Shown here: positions 41,562 to 51,928 of the stretch, in pieces | How positions within the stretch are numbered: position 1 is the stretch's first letter | Layout: every line of letters starts with the position of its first letter | Origin: Oscillatoria salina IIICB1 | Lineage (GTDB): Bacteria; Cyanobacteriota; Cyanobacteriia; Cyanobacteriales; SIO1D9 | Assembly: GCF_020144665.1 (NCBI RefSeq) | Contig: NZ_JAAHBQ010000010.1 | Span: 22,134 to 86,133, forward strand | Length of the DNA: 64,000 bases | Direction of reading: 5' to 3' | Program-made: the position numbers and the translations under genes | The notes under the pieces: model-generated | Databases searched by the model: none | What the model was told of the DNA's origin: nothing | The model's input: only the letters and a program-made list of their open reading frames with translations

Positions 41562-44500
41562 TTAAGGGGGATAATCTTGGTGGGGTGGGTCGGGTGCGGC
41601 GATTGTCTCGTCTTGGCTATTTACCGGGGAGTGAGGTGCAAAGGGCGAGTAGCTCTGTTGCTGTTGAGGAGGATAATCTTGGTGAGGTGGGTTGGGTGCG
41701 GCGATTGTCTCGTCTTGGCTATTTGCCTGAGAGTGACGAGAAAAGGTTTCATCCCAGGCGTTAGGTAAGATAGGTTCTCCTTCCACGCTTTCAATTTGGG
41801 CGGCAAAGTAGGTTTCGCTGAGTTGATTTTGTTGTGGGCTTTGAGGGCGTACGCTGAGGGCTAGAGTTTGACAATGGCGATCGAATTCTGCTAAGGAGAA
41901 GAATGCTCCGCTTGCTTGGGCGAGGTTTTTTGTTTGCTGGTCTAACTGGGTTCGATCTAAGCAGGCGTTTTTCAGGTTGGCACCAGAGAGGTTGGCACCA
42001 GAGAGGTTGGCACCAGAGAGGTTGGCACCAGAGAGGTTCGCTTGAATGAGGTTAGCGTTTTTCAGATTGGCGTCAATGAGAGTTGCCCAAGATAAGTTGG
42101 CACGTTCGAGATTAGCCGCTACTAGGTTGATTCCGATTAGTTCAGCACCAGAAAGGTTGGCATCAGAGAGGTTGGCACCAGAGAGATTTGCTTGACTCAA
42201 ACAAACACTGACGAGCTGTAGTTGATTTAAATGGTTGCGGGTTTGGCTGAGGAAGCAGGTGGGGGAGAGAACGGCAGTACGAGCAATAGCGTTCAGGAGG
42301 CGGTCGGGGTCGAAGTCTTGGAGGCGGTCGGGGGTTCCGCAAGGATAGAAAGGGATTTGGGCAGCTTTGGCGGTTAAACAAAGGAGTAAGAAGACATTTA
42401 CTCCCACGGCGGCATCGATTTGGAGGGTGTTGAGTGGGTTGGTTTTTGTTTGGAGGTGGGTATAAGTGGAGGTAACGATACCTTCGTCGAGCCAGCGACT
42501 GCGACTATGGGCGCGATAAAAGGTGAGTAGGCGTTGAAAAAGGGTGGAGAAGGAGAAGGTGCGGGGGTTGCGCTGTTGTTGGAGTTGCAGTCGTTCGAGG
42601 ATTAGTTCTGCTATTTCGGGGGAGAGGGGTCCGTATCCAAAGAGGCGATAAAGCTGTTCGGCTAGGGTTTGTTCGGAGGGGATGAGATATTTAATTTCGC
42701 CATAGCGGTTCTGAGTTTTTTGGGTGAGGGTTTGAAGTTGTTGGGCGAGGTGTTCGGCGGCGAGATATTCGCCAAGGCTGCGATGGGTGAAGCCGATTTG
42801 TAAAAGTTTGGGGGTTTGGTTCTGGTGGGGTGTGAGCTGGAAGAGGAGGGCAGGAAGGGGAGGGCGAGCGATCGCTGGCTCGGCGGAGTTGGGTTGGAGG
42901 GTTAGTTTCCATTTTCCAGTTTGGAGAATGGAGAGGGCTAATTCTTGCATTGAGGTACGCAGTTGCGATGGTTGTCTTTGGGCGAGGAGGTTAGCGATCG
43001 CTTCAGCGCTGCGATAAGCATGGGCTTGTCCTTGAAAGCCTCGTTCGGGTAGGAGGTTGCCTTTGTTTTCTCCTAGGAGCCATTGGAGAATTCGGTTGTA
43101 GATTGTGAATTTAAGCTCGGACGAAGGTTGTTCGCGGGGGAAGTCTGTTAACCAACCGTCTCGATGAAGGATTCCTAAGAGATAAAGGAATAGAGGCTGA
43201 CGGATACAGTGAGATAATTGTTTGAATTTAAGCGGCTGTTTCTGAAATAGTCCTTGTTGTTTGAGGAAGGAGAAATAGGCTTGGGCGATCGATTTTGATT
43301 GTAGTTTAGTCCAGTGGGTAAACCACTGTCGCCATTGTTCTTGTTCCATTGAGGCGAGCTCAATTGCTGCTAGTTGAGTCGAGAGCGGCAAGTGAGTGTG
43401 GAGATGATATTTTCTGGTCAGGTTGAAGAGGGTACGTAGGATAAGGTCGGCGCTGCGATCGCGACAGGTCAAGATAATTTTATGGGGTAAGGGGGTTTGA
43501 CTGTTCAAACAGCGAGCGCGAAAATGGACGATTTGGTCGAGAAATTCTAAGAGGTGACGAGTTGTTTGAGGGGAACGAGGTAGTTCGTCTAAGCCATCGA
43601 GAATCAGGAGACAAGGGGGTGCTTGGGGGGAAAGCCAACCGTCGCTGTCGCTAAAATGCGCTCTAGGTAGGGCAGAGTCTAAGGTTTCTTCAAAAGTGTC
43701 GCTGAGGGTGACGTCTCGGAGGGGAATGAAGAGGGGCATCCAATCAGGATAAAGCTTTTCAGCGATTTGAGCTGCCCAGATTTGACAAAAGCTAGTTTTG
43801 CCACTGCCTGGTTCCCCGAAGATGACAGCAATGGTTTGGGTGTCTTGGAGTTGAGAATTTGCCCAGTCGCTCAGGTTGACTGTGTTTTGGGTGTCTTGGG
43901 TAGATTCTGGTTTTTGGGGCAGGGGTGCTTCTAAGGGGATACCTTTGAGGGGGACGTAGATGTCCTGGAGGGAAAAGTTTTCTCCGAGGAGGGGTTGGCT
44001 GAGAGTTTTGAGTAGATTTGCCCGATATTCTTCGCGGGGTAAGTTAATTTCTATTTCGCACAGTCGGTTGTTGTTTTGGGAGTTAGAGGCAGTAGTTTGT
44101 GGAGTATTGCTGGCGATACCGAGACGGACGAATTTTTGCAGTTGGGCTAGGGGTAGGGGGTTTTGGGCGATCGCGGCGAGTAGGTAGCCGGGAAGCCCGT
44201 TAACTAAACGTTGCACGAGAAGCTTGGCTTGGGTTTCTTCGGCTCCGTTGGCGACTAACCAAGCAAGGCAGAGTTTGTTCATTTGCTGGACGAGGAGGGA
44301 AGATTCTATTAAGGAAAGGGCTTGTTCTGCTTGGGTGTCGCTGAGACGTCCGGGACGTAGGGTTGCTAATAGTCCTTGTAATTCAGCGTCGAGTAAGGGT
44401 TGTGCCAGGTCTTTGTCTGCGTCTTTTAAGATAATTGCGCGATTTAACCAAGGTCTTGTTACTTGTAGTTCTTGTTCTAAAATACCGATTAGGGCGTTGA

Positions 44501-44798
44501 GATATGCTACCTGAAATGTTAGCCAGGTTCCCTCAGAGCGCTTGAGAGATTTTTTCCGACTGAGGAGACGAAGCAGCCCCACAGTCAAGTTAGCAATGGG
44601 CTGGGCGAGGCGCCAGCTAGCGTGCAGGGGTAGTTCGAGGACGTCGGTTAAAGAACAAATATCGAAGGGAGTTAAACTTTTCAACTCCATATCTTGGGCA
44701 ATGCGAAAAGCAACGCCAAATACCTCAGAACCGAGATGTTCTAACTGTGTAAGTTCTATGTGGCGATCTTCTAGCCACTGCCGAATGTTCAGGCTCAT
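41562..44798 (-). CDS. NACHT NTPase with pentapeptide repeats
   Basis: The 1078-residue STAND-type protein has a helical N-terminal region (about 1-290) without a known effector motif that I recognise. The NACHT NTPase has Walker A GEPGSGKTS near 328 and Walker B LLILDGLDELPR near 398. A helical middle contains the FTHRSLGEYLAAEHLA block near 670. About 15 pentapeptide units (A/N-L-S-G-A pattern) lie around 870-945. A proline/glutamine-rich tail has two copies of NSQDETIAAPxPPHQDYPP. Such proteins act as switch-like sensors in signalling or phage defence; which applies here is unknown. It is transcribed alone. Confidence 0.88.
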   Translation of the reverse strand: MSLNIRQWLEDRHIELTQLEHLGSEVFGVAFRIAQDMELKSLTPFDICSLTDVLELPLHASWRLAQPIANLTVGLLRLLSRKKSLKRSEGTWLTFQVAYLNALIGILEQELQVTRPWLNRAIILKDADKDLAQPLLDAELQGLLATLRPGRLSDTQAEQALSLIESSLLVQQMNKLCLAWLVANGAEETQAKLLVQRLVNGLPGYLLAAIAQNPLPLAQLQKFVRLGIASNTPQTTASNSQNNNRLCEIEINLPREEYRANLLKTLSQPLLGENFSLQDIYVPLKGIPLEAPLPQKPESTQDTQNTVNLSDWANSQLQDTQTIAVIFGEPGSGKTSFCQIWAAQIAEKLYPDWMPLFIPLRDVTLSDTFEETLDSALPRAHFSDSDGWLSPQAPPCLLILDGLDELPRSPQTTRHLLEFLDQIVHFRARCLNSQTPLPHKIILTCRDRSADLILRTLFNLTRKYHLHTHLPLSTQLAAIELASMEQEQWRQWFTHWTKLQSKSIAQAYFSFLKQQGLFQKQPLKFKQLSHCIRQPLFLYLLGILHRDGWLTDFPREQPSSELKFTIYNRILQWLLGENKGNLLPERGFQGQAHAYRSAEAIANLLAQRQPSQLRTSMQELALSILQTGKWKLTLQPNSAEPAIARPPLPALLFQLTPHQNQTPKLLQIGFTHRSLGEYLAAEHLAQQLQTLTQKTQNRYGEIKYLIPSEQTLAEQLYRLFGYGPLSPEIAELILERLQLQQQRNPRTFSFSTLFQRLLTFYRAHSRSRWLDEGIVTSTYTHLQTKTNPLNTLQIDAAVGVNVFLLLCLTAKAAQIPFYPCGTPDRLQDFDPDRLLNAIARTAVLSPTCFLSQTRNHLNQLQLVSVCLSQANLSGANLSDANLSGAELIGINLVAANLERANLSWATLIDANLKNANLIQANLSGANLSGANLSGANLSGANLKNACLDRTQLDQQTKNLAQASGAFFSLAEFDRHCQTLALSVRPQSPQQNQLSETYFAAQIESVEGEPILPNAWDETFSRHSQANSQDETIAAPNPPHQDYPPQQQQSYSPFAPHSPVNSQDETIAAPDPPHQDYPP

Positions 44799-45027
44799 GC
44801 CAACTCGCTCGCAAAAAATCTCCTACTACTTAACCCTATACAATTAGCTGTATTCAACTCAGAATACAAAATACAGAGTTGCTTAACTTTGACAGTTGCT
44901 GTGTTCTTCGACCTCCTCTAGGTGTAAATTGAACCTGAAATACTCAGGTATGTTGGTAAGGTTTCTGAAACCGATCGTTTTTGATAACTCCGCCAAATAC
45001 CCACGATAAGATAAACTACAACTTTAC
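44799..45027. promoter_or_regulatory. Divergent promoter region of the NACHT and helical-repeat genes
   Basis: The 229-base spacer separates two divergent genes and must contain both promoters. It is AT-rich, with TATACAAT near 44836 and TACTCAGGTATGTTGG near 44940 as possible elements. No operator repeat is evident. Confidence 0.35.
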
Positions 45028-46836
45028 TTGAGAACTTCTTCTGTGGTCAAAAAACAATCACCTCGATCTAACCGTAAAAGTTCCCCAAGCAAAAATAAAC
45101 GAAGGGGAAGTAAAGTTATCCGACTTGCTCGTTCCGATAGTGCTAGCTTAGGTTTTGAATATACCGAACCTTGGCATTGGCAATTATCCCACAAGAGTGA
45201 AATAGGTCGTCGCTTTCGACGGTTAATGCCTTTGTGGTTGAATACACTGCTGATTTTAGGGGGAAGTTTAGGCATTGGCGCTTTATGGTTAGCGAAATTG
45301 CCACCAGCACCAAACTGCCAAAACTTGTCACCGATGGCTGCTGATAGCGAGCAAATGTACTGCGCTCAGTTAGCCGCAGAGTCAGGAAATTTAGAGCAAT
45401 TACTCGCAGCGATCGCTTTAGTTGAAAGTTGGCAACCGAGTCATCCCCTTTATGCCGAAGCCGAGCGACTGTTGAAACAATGGTCCGAAGGTGTACTTAA
45501 CATTGCCTTAGAGCGCGTTAATCAAGGCGATCTCGAAGCTGGAACCCGCATTGCTAATCAAATTCCTAAGACTAGTCCAATCTATTTGGAAGCACAGACA
45601 GCGATCGCTTTGTGGTCGAGTGAATGGTACAAGGGGGAGGAAATAACAACTCAATTTGAATCGGCTCTGGCTGCCCAAAATTGGCAATTGGCGAGGATCT
45701 TGTCTGCTGAATTAGAGCGCTTCAAACTTAAGTATTTTAACTCGACGATCGACGAACAGTTCAGGCAACGCCTGAGAAAGGAAATCGAAGCGATCGAAAA
45801 GTTGGACTCGGCTCGAGAGATTGCTAAGGTAAATACACCCCAAGCTTTAGAGCAGGCGATCGCGATTACTGCCCAAATTGATTCTAATACCTATGTTGCG
45901 CTTCGGGGTCGCGAGGAGCAATATCGCTGGAGTAGGATTTTGTTACAAATTGCTGCCCAAAAGCTCGAAAATCAGGATTTTACTGGGGTTATTCAGCTAG
46001 CTAAAAAAGTTAGATCCGATTCGCCTTTGTTTGGCGAAGCCCAAGATTGGATTACACTGGGACAAGCTAGTCAATCAGCCAAATCTAAGCAGATGTTGGG
46101 TTTATTTGATGCGATCGCCAGCGTAAATCGGATTTCTCCTGATAGTCGGATTTACCCAGTTGCTCAAGAAAAGGCATCGCTTTGGATCTCGCTGCTTGAA
46201 GACCAACTGCAACTACAATTTGCTCGTACTACTGCGAGTATAGGGCATAAGTTGACTTTGGAACTGGCAATGGAACAAGCTGCGATGATTCAAATTGGTC
46301 GTCCTCAACGCGTTGAAGCTCAAACTTGGATTGCAATGTGGCGACAACAAGTGCAACTGCTCCAAGACCAATCTATCTTAGCCACAGCAAAACAGGTAGC
46401 CGCAGCAGGTAATCTTGAGTCTTTACAAGCAGCAGTCACGGCGGCTTCTCAAGTTCCTTTGGGAAGTCCTCTGAGGGTTGAAGCTCAAACCTATATCGCT
46501 CAATGGAATAAGCAAGTTCAAATTCTCGAAGATCGACCCCTGCTTGACTTAGCTAGGGATTTTGCTCAACGAGGAGATTTGGTCGCGGCGATTCAAACTG
46601 CTAGAAAGATTGGTAGCGATCGCGTCCTCTATCCAGAGGCAGAAAAAGAACTGCGTCTTTGGCTTGCTCAAAAGCAAACTGCTCGCGCTCGCGAAATTCT
46701 CACTTTAGCTCAAAGTCTAGCAGAACAAGGATTTTTTGAGTCAGCAATTACTACTGCTAGCGAAATTCAACCCAATAGTCAACTTTACCCAGAAGCAACG
46801 GCAGCGATCGCTACTTGGCGTTCCCAATTAAAATAA
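45028..46836 (+). CDS. Membrane-anchored helical-repeat protein
   Basis: The 602-residue protein has a basic N-terminal segment, one membrane helix (about 73-92) and a long C-terminal region. That region is built of repeated helical hairpins of the type AxxIA...S...Y.EA...I..W (about 100-602). This is a family conserved in cyanobacteria, sometimes loosely annotated as a chromosome-segregation ATPase, but no ATP-binding motif is visible. The start is uncertain: TTG 45028 is used here and GTG 45043 is possible. It is followed closely by the DUF3685 gene on the same strand. Confidence 0.7.
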   Translation: MRTSSVVKKQSPRSNRKSSPSKNKRRGSKVIRLARSDSASLGFEYTEPWHWQLSHKSEIGRRFRRLMPLWLNTLLILGGSLGIGALWLAKLPPAPNCQNLSPMAADSEQMYCAQLAAESGNLEQLLAAIALVESWQPSHPLYAEAERLLKQWSEGVLNIALERVNQGDLEAGTRIANQIPKTSPIYLEAQTAIALWSSEWYKGEEITTQFESALAAQNWQLARILSAELERFKLKYFNSTIDEQFRQRLRKEIEAIEKLDSAREIAKVNTPQALEQAIAITAQIDSNTYVALRGREEQYRWSRILLQIAAQKLENQDFTGVIQLAKKVRSDSPLFGEAQDWITLGQASQSAKSKQMLGLFDAIASVNRISPDSRIYPVAQEKASLWISLLEDQLQLQFARTTASIGHKLTLELAMEQAAMIQIGRPQRVEAQTWIAMWRQQVQLLQDQSILATAKQVAAAGNLESLQAAVTAASQVPLGSPLRVEAQTYIAQWNKQVQILEDRPLLDLARDFAQRGDLVAAIQTARKIGSDRVLYPEAEKELRLWLAQKQTARAREILTLAQSLAEQGFFESAITTASEIQPNSQLYPEATAAIATWRSQLK

Positions 46837-46887
46837 GTTTCGTAATTGTTAATTATTGCTCGTTACTTGTTAAGCATTTGTCAATAA

Positions 46888-48747
46888 ATGACAAAGAATA
46901 AATTATCAATGACAGAGGACAAAATCAAATTAATTATCGTCGATGACGATCCCATATTTCGTTTGGGTTTAACAACTGCTTTGTCAGCTTTTGATGACTT
47001 AGAAATTAGTTCTGTTGTCGCACAAGCTACCGAGGCAGTTGCTAGCCTCTCTGCTTTATCTCCAGAAAATTTCCCCGATGTAGCAATTTTAGAGCTAACT
47101 AATTTTAGTTTTCTCTCGGAAAACGAGCGGGAGCTATCCCTATTTGAGCAACTTAAAAATGCCTATCCGAATTTGCCATTTTTGTTACTTTCCTCAACCG
47201 GAGATTCTCAATTAATAGCTGTTGCTAGAGAGCAGGGAGTCAAGGGTTATTGTCCCAAAGGAACAGACATTTCAGTGCTAGTGGAAGCAATTCGCCAATT
47301 AGCAGCAGGACAAAGTTTTTGGACGGAATTAGAACCTACTTCAATTGCCCGCAGTGCTAGTTATTCTCCCCCAAAAAACTCGGCAGAAAAAACAGCCCAA
47401 CCATCAAAATTTAACTTGCTTTCCGGTCGAGAAAATAAATCTTCTCTTTGGGAAGAAAAGGAATTTGAAGTGCTGAAACCTCTCCCACCTCCTAAATGGC
47501 TTTATAACCTTCGTAAAGAAGGACTAAAAGAAATTGAAACTAATTTATTGCGGGTAAGAGCGAAAACCCAAAACCCGAAACTATCTTTGTTAGATGCTGT
47601 TTTTTGGCAAGGACGCAAACGAGAATTAATTGTCGCTCGTTGGTTGGTAAATCAGCTTTTACCCGTAGAAGTAATTCTCGAACCGGAAACTGAGGAAAAA
47701 TCGCGCAAAAGAAGTTCTCTTCCTATTAGAGAAAGTGAAAAAAATCAAGGAGGAGAATTGCTGGCTAATTCTTTAAGTTCTTATTTTTCTATGGCGAGAA
47801 CTACTCAAGAATCAGCGCTCAACCAATTGTGGGAAAATTGCTTGAGGAAAATTAATTTAGGAGTAGAAAATCATACCAATGTTCCCCTGGAAATTGACAT
47901 TTTACAACCAAAAAAACAACAAGAATTGCTTTATTTAATTATCCAAACTTTAAGCAAATTAATCGAAGAATCTCAATTTCTTGAAATCCCCCCAGAAAAA
48001 TTATCCGCACGGATACCATTAATTTTGCGCGAAATTTGGCAAACCTCAACAATTGATTTTTTTAGTCGTTACTATTTATTGCCCGGAGAATCTCGCGAAT
48101 ATAAAATAGTGGATATCGTGGTTAAAAATGCCTCAATTATCTCTAGAGATCTTCTCGAAAAAATCCCTTTAACTATTGACTTATTTTCCTATTTATTGTA
48201 TGAAAGCCCTTTAGTTATCGATCGCGTTGCTTATCGCAGTTCCTCACCAGAAGCAATGGCACGAGGAGAAATATTATTAGAAAATCTAATCATTCAAGTA
48301 GCAAACGCAGTCATGCAAGTGCTATTAAACTACTATGCCGAATTAGAAACGATTAAACTAAGTTTATATCGACGAAAATTTTTCTCCTCCCGCGCGATCG
48401 CCCAATTTCGCAACAACTTATCTTGGCGATATCGCATCGAACAATTATTTGAAGAACCCCAAGCAATTTTTGAAAGTAAGTATCGCTTATTCGTGCTGAA
48501 TAACAATCATATCCAAAAAATTTACATCTATTCCCCTCGCAAAGACGAACTCGAACAACTAACAGGACTACGTTGGGCAGTTACAATCGCCTTAGAAGCC
48601 CGCGACGCGATCGCCCCCCGTCTGCGTAAAGTTCTCGGTTTTGTCGGTGGTGGAGTAGTTTACCTCCTCACTCAAGTCATCGGTAGAGGCATCGGCTTAA
48701 TCGGTCGCGGTATCATTGAAGGTATTGGTAATTCTTTACAGAAGTGA
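46888..48747 (+). CDS. DUF3685 (Ycf55-like) protein with receiver-like domain
   Basis: The 619-residue protein has an N-terminal receiver-like domain (IIVDDDPIFRLGL near 14-26, the conserved Lys in GYCPKGTD near 128). The long DUF3685/Ycf55-like region, conserved in cyanobacteria and red-algal plastids, follows. At the position where NarL-type regulators have LLD, this protein reads AILEL, so the phospho-acceptor Asp seems replaced by Glu. No HTH output is visible. The end is hydrophobic and glycine-rich (about 590-615), so it may touch the membrane. It lies 51 bases after the helical-repeat gene and is probably in the same operon. Confidence 0.82.
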   Translation: MTKNKLSMTEDKIKLIIVDDDPIFRLGLTTALSAFDDLEISSVVAQATEAVASLSALSPENFPDVAILELTNFSFLSENERELSLFEQLKNAYPNLPFLLLSSTGDSQLIAVAREQGVKGYCPKGTDISVLVEAIRQLAAGQSFWTELEPTSIARSASYSPPKNSAEKTAQPSKFNLLSGRENKSSLWEEKEFEVLKPLPPPKWLYNLRKEGLKEIETNLLRVRAKTQNPKLSLLDAVFWQGRKRELIVARWLVNQLLPVEVILEPETEEKSRKRSSLPIRESEKNQGGELLANSLSSYFSMARTTQESALNQLWENCLRKINLGVENHTNVPLEIDILQPKKQQELLYLIIQTLSKLIEESQFLEIPPEKLSARIPLILREIWQTSTIDFFSRYYLLPGESREYKIVDIVVKNASIISRDLLEKIPLTIDLFSYLLYESPLVIDRVAYRSSSPEAMARGEILLENLIIQVANAVMQVLLNYYAELETIKLSLYRRKFFSSRAIAQFRNNLSWRYRIEQLFEEPQAIFESKYRLFVLNNNHIQKIYIYSPRKDELEQLTGLRWAVTIALEARDAIAPRLRKVLGFVGGGVVYLLTQVIGRGIGLIGRGIIEGIGNSLQK

Positions 48748-48902
48748 TTGGGGAGGAGGGGACTGGGTAACTGGGTAACTGGGAAGAGGGTAACTGGGTA
48801 ACTGGGAAGAGGGGGGAAGACTTGGGAGACTTGGGAGACTTGGAGGAATTAGAAGATAAACTGATAACTGAACCTAATCCCCAATCCCCAATCCCCAATC
48901 CC
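48748..48902. repeat. STRR array upstream of ftsH
   Basis: Units GGGTAACTG, GAAGAGG, CTTGGGAGA and CCCCAATC follow one another in this spacer. They are degenerate tandem copies of the heptamer type found elsewhere in the window. About 95 bases of ordinary AT-rich sequence separate them from the ftsH start. Confidence 0.75.
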
Positions 48903-48997
48903 TAGTCTCAACTGATAGTTAAACTAGAATTAAGACTTCTTAACTGGAAATCAAAACCATTGAGTTAAGCAGAGCAATAACTTTAGATTATTTTCAT

Positions 48998-50938
48998 ATG
49001 AAAACATGGATGAAGCCGCAGCCAAGCGGTGACGAGCAAAACCAGCATTCGAGTAAAAAATCTGCATCCCGATATCTGGGACAACTTGCAGCAGGTTGGA
49101 TGATTTTTCAAACCGTCTTGCTATCTACTCCTGTGGTAGCTCAACAACAAGATCCTCTTACTTATCGGGAACTGTTGCAAAAAATTCAAGCAGGTGAAGT
49201 AACAAAAGTAGAAATCGATCCAGCCCAAGGAGTAGCTAAAGTAGAGCTAGAAAATGGCGACCCCTCAGATACACCGCTAGAAGTGAAATTGCTCGATCAG
49301 TATCCAGAGCTAACCCAGACAATCAGAGCATACAATAATGAAAACGAGGAAAATATTGTCAAATTTGATGTTAAGCCGACAGCAGATAGTTCGGCAGTTT
49401 TAGGACTTGCAGCTAATTTACTTTTACTATTGGTGTTACTAGCAGGATTAATCGCGATCCTGCGTCGTTCGGCGGCTTCTTCTGGTCAAGCGTTAAACTT
49501 TGGTAAGTCACGGGCGCGATTTCAGATGGAAGCGAAAACAGGCATCAAATTTAATGATGTTGCTGGAATCGATGAAGCGAAAGAAGAATTACAAGAAGTA
49601 GTAACTTTCCTCAAGGAAACCGAACGTTTTACCGCGATCGGCGCTCGTATCCCGAAGGGTGTATTATTGATTGGACCGCCGGGAACTGGTAAAACTTTGT
49701 TAGCGAAGGCTGTGGCTGGGGAAGCAGGTGTTCCTTTTTTCAGCATCTCTGGTTCGGAGTTTGTGGAGATGTTTGTCGGGGTGGGTGCATCGAGGGTGCG
49801 GGATTTATTCCGCAAGGCGAAGGAAAATGCGCCCTGTTTAATTTTTATCGATGAAATTGACGCAGTTGGTCGTCAGCGTGGTGCGGGTATTGGCGGCGGG
49901 AATGACGAACGCGAGCAAACCTTAAACCAATTATTGACGGAAATGGATGGTTTTGAGGGTAATACTGGGGTTATCGTGATTGCTGCGACGAACCGCCCTG
50001 ACGTTTTGGATACAGCTTTGCTGCGACCAGGAAGATTTGACCGTCAGGTAATGGTAGACTTACCAAGTTATAACGGTCGTTTGGGAATTTTACAAGTCCA
50101 CAGTCAGAATAAAAAGTTGTCGTCAGAAGTTGAGTTAGAAGCGATCGCCAAACGCACTCCTGGTTTCTCTGGGGCAGATTTGGCGAATTTACTCAATGAA
50201 GCGGCGATTTTAACAGCCAGACGGCGTAAAGAAGCGATTACACCTTTAGAAATAGACGACGCGATCGATCGCATTACGATTGGGATGACGAAAAATCCAC
50301 TTCTGGATAGTAAGAAAAAGCGCATTATTGCTTATCACGAGGTGGGACACGCTTTGTTGATGACGTTGCTAGAACATTCCGATCCCTTGAACAAAGTAAC
50401 GATTATTCCTCGTTCTGGTGGTATTGGTGGTTTCGCCCAACAGGTGTTTAATGAAGAAATGATCGATAGCGGACTTTACAGTCGAGCTTGGATTGTCGAT
50501 CGCTTGACGATTACTTTAGGTGGTAGAGCCGCAGAAGAAGAAATTTTCGGTCATGATGAAGTGACGCAGGGAGCGAGTAACGATATTCGCTACGTTGCGG
50601 ATGTAGCTAGAGAAATGGTTACTCGTTACGGAATGTCCGATCTCGGACCGATCGCTCTAGAAAATCCTGATAATGAAGTATTTCTCGGTGGTGGTGTCGA
50701 AAGACGCGAATATTCTGAAGAAGTAGCGATGAAAATTGACCAGCAAGTGCGCGCGATCGCTTTCCGTTGCTATGAAAATGCTCGTCGCTTGATTCGCGAT
50801 CGTCGTGTTTTGGTAGACCATTTGGTTGATGTTTTGTTGGAAAAGGAAACTCTCGATGGTGATGAGTTCCGCAAAATTGTTGCTCAATACACCGATTTAC
50901 CTGAAAAGCAAAAGCAACTGGTTCTTTCTAAGTCTTAG
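48998..50938 (+). CDS. ftsH: ATP-dependent zinc metalloprotease FtsH
   Basis: The 646-residue protein has two membrane segments (about 30-48 and 134-157) flanking a short lumen-side or periplasmic domain. An AAA+ domain follows with Walker A GPPGTGKT at 226-233, Walker [12 protein letters not shown] near 285, and the SRH arginines near 340. The zinc peptidase motif is H447-EVG-H451. FtsH degrades damaged membrane proteins; in cyanobacteria the paralogues include those that remove damaged photosystem II D1. The sequence does not allow a paralogue number to be assigned. A possible TAT-free signal at the first helix is consistent with type II insertion. It is preceded and followed by STRR spacers, so it is probably monocistronic. 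Confidence 0.97.
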   Translation: MKTWMKPQPSGDEQNQHSSKKSASRYLGQLAAGWMIFQTVLLSTPVVAQQQDPLTYRELLQKIQAGEVTKVEIDPAQGVAKVELENGDPSDTPLEVKLLDQYPELTQTIRAYNNENEENIVKFDVKPTADSSAVLGLAANLLLLLVLLAGLIAILRRSAASSGQALNFGKSRARFQMEAKTGIKFNDVAGIDEAKEELQEVVTFLKETERFTAIGARIPKGVLLIGPPGTGKTLLAKAVAGEAGVPFFSISGSEFVEMFVGVGASRVRDLFRKAKENAPCLIFIDEIDAVGRQRGAGIGGGNDEREQTLNQLLTEMDGFEGNTGVIVIAATNRPDVLDTALLRPGRFDRQVMVDLPSYNGRLGILQVHSQNKKLSSEVELEAIAKRTPGFSGADLANLLNEAAILTARRRKEAITPLEIDDAIDRITIGMTKNPLLDSKKKRIIAYHEVGHALLMTLLEHSDPLNKVTIIPRSGGIGGFAQQVFNEEMIDSGLYSRAWIVDRLTITLGGRAAEEEIFGHDEVTQGASNDIRYVADVAREMVTRYGMSDLGPIALENPDNEVFLGGGVERREYSEEVAMKIDQQVRAIAFRCYENARRLIRDRRVLVDHLVDVLLEKETLDGDEFRKIVAQYTDLPEKQKQLVLSKS

Positions 50939-51197
50939 GGACTGGGTTCAGTGAACAGTTATCACCTTACCAGTTATCACCTTACCAGTTATCAGTGAAC
51001 AGTTACCAGTTATCAGTAAACAGTTAGCACCTTACCAGTTTATCTCCCAATTCCTCCTTGTCCTCCCCCTCTTCCTTGTCTCCCTTGTCTCCCCCCTCCT
51101 CCAATTCCTCCTTGTTTCCAATCTCTACTCTCTACTGATAACTGATAACTGCTCACTGAAAACCCCAATCACCAGTCCCCTCCTCCCCAATACCCAA
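50939..51197. repeat. STRR array between ftsH and the M23 peptidase
   Basis: Units ACCAGTTATCA, CTTGTCTCCC, GATAACTG and CCCCAATCAC are repeated through the spacer. The two flanking genes converge here. No terminator stem is obvious, so the arrays may lie in the 3' region of either transcript. Confidence 0.75.
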
Positions 51198-51842
51198 TCA
51201 CGAACTAGCGTACATTTTCCGTAGTACTTCGCCGGGATCGACATAATTAGAGCCATATTTGATTCCCCAGTGCAAATGAGGTCCGGTAGTGCTTCCAGTC
51301 ATTCCTACACGACCAATTCTAGCGGCGGTGGGTACTACTTGTCCTTGTTGAAGAATAATCCCACCTTCACGATCGACTAAATAGCGATCGCTACCTTTAT
51401 TTTCAACATGACCTTGCAAATGACAGTAAATATGTCTCCACTGTCCTGATTGAATCGCGATCGAAGTACCGCAAGCAGTACCATCGGAAAGATTGACAAT
51501 TTTCCCTCCCCACCAAGCTCGCACATAACTTCCTACTGGTGCAGCGATATCTAAACCGCGATGAAATTCCCAATTGGAGGGGTTGGAGGGAGAGCGACGA
51601 TAACCGAAACCAGAAGTATAAGCTTGAAAATTTTCCACAGGAAAAGAAGCACTTCGCCAGTTGCTAGCTATTTCTACGGGCGAACTATTAACTGGTTGAA
51701 AAGCATCACCCAGTAACATTAAAGCTACTAAGCTGACCATTACTAACAGTAAGGCAGGCATTTTACCTACTTTTGACAAAAAACGATTCCGAACAGGCTG
51801 ACGATGCCTTCTACGACCTTTCCGTGCCGATACCTGCTGCAT
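51198..51842 (-). CDS. M23 family metallopeptidase (LytM-like)
   Basis: The 214-residue protein has one N-terminal membrane anchor (about 30-46). The M23 domain has H94-xxx-D98 (HRGLDIAAP) and H189-x-H191 (GPHLHWG), the zinc and catalytic residues. Cys124 and Cys140 near the active site may form a disulphide. M23 enzymes cut peptidoglycan cross-links. The domain looks complete and active. It is single-domain, with no LysM or coiled coil, so it is not an EnvC-type regulator. The ATG follows GAGG at 6-8 bases. Confidence 0.9.
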   Translation of the reverse strand: MQQVSARKGRRRHRQPVRNRFLSKVGKMPALLLVMVSLVALMLLGDAFQPVNSSPVEIASNWRSASFPVENFQAYTSGFGYRRSPSNPSNWEFHRGLDIAAPVGSYVRAWWGGKIVNLSDGTACGTSIAIQSGQWRHIYCHLQGHVENKGSDRYLVDREGGIILQQGQVVPTAARIGRVGMTGSTTGPHLHWGIKYGSNYVDPGEVLRKMYASS

Positions 51843-51928
51843 AATTTCATTCCTCTAGAGTCTCGAATGTTCGCTTTTTTAACAGACATGATTTTCTTGA
51901 CTGGTAGAAGATATTAGTTGATTCTTTC

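Noticed and set aside
43175..43363. Short frames within the NACHT gene on both strands (60-76 codons)
   Set aside because: They overlap the long conserved NACHT frame and have no start signals or family resemblance.
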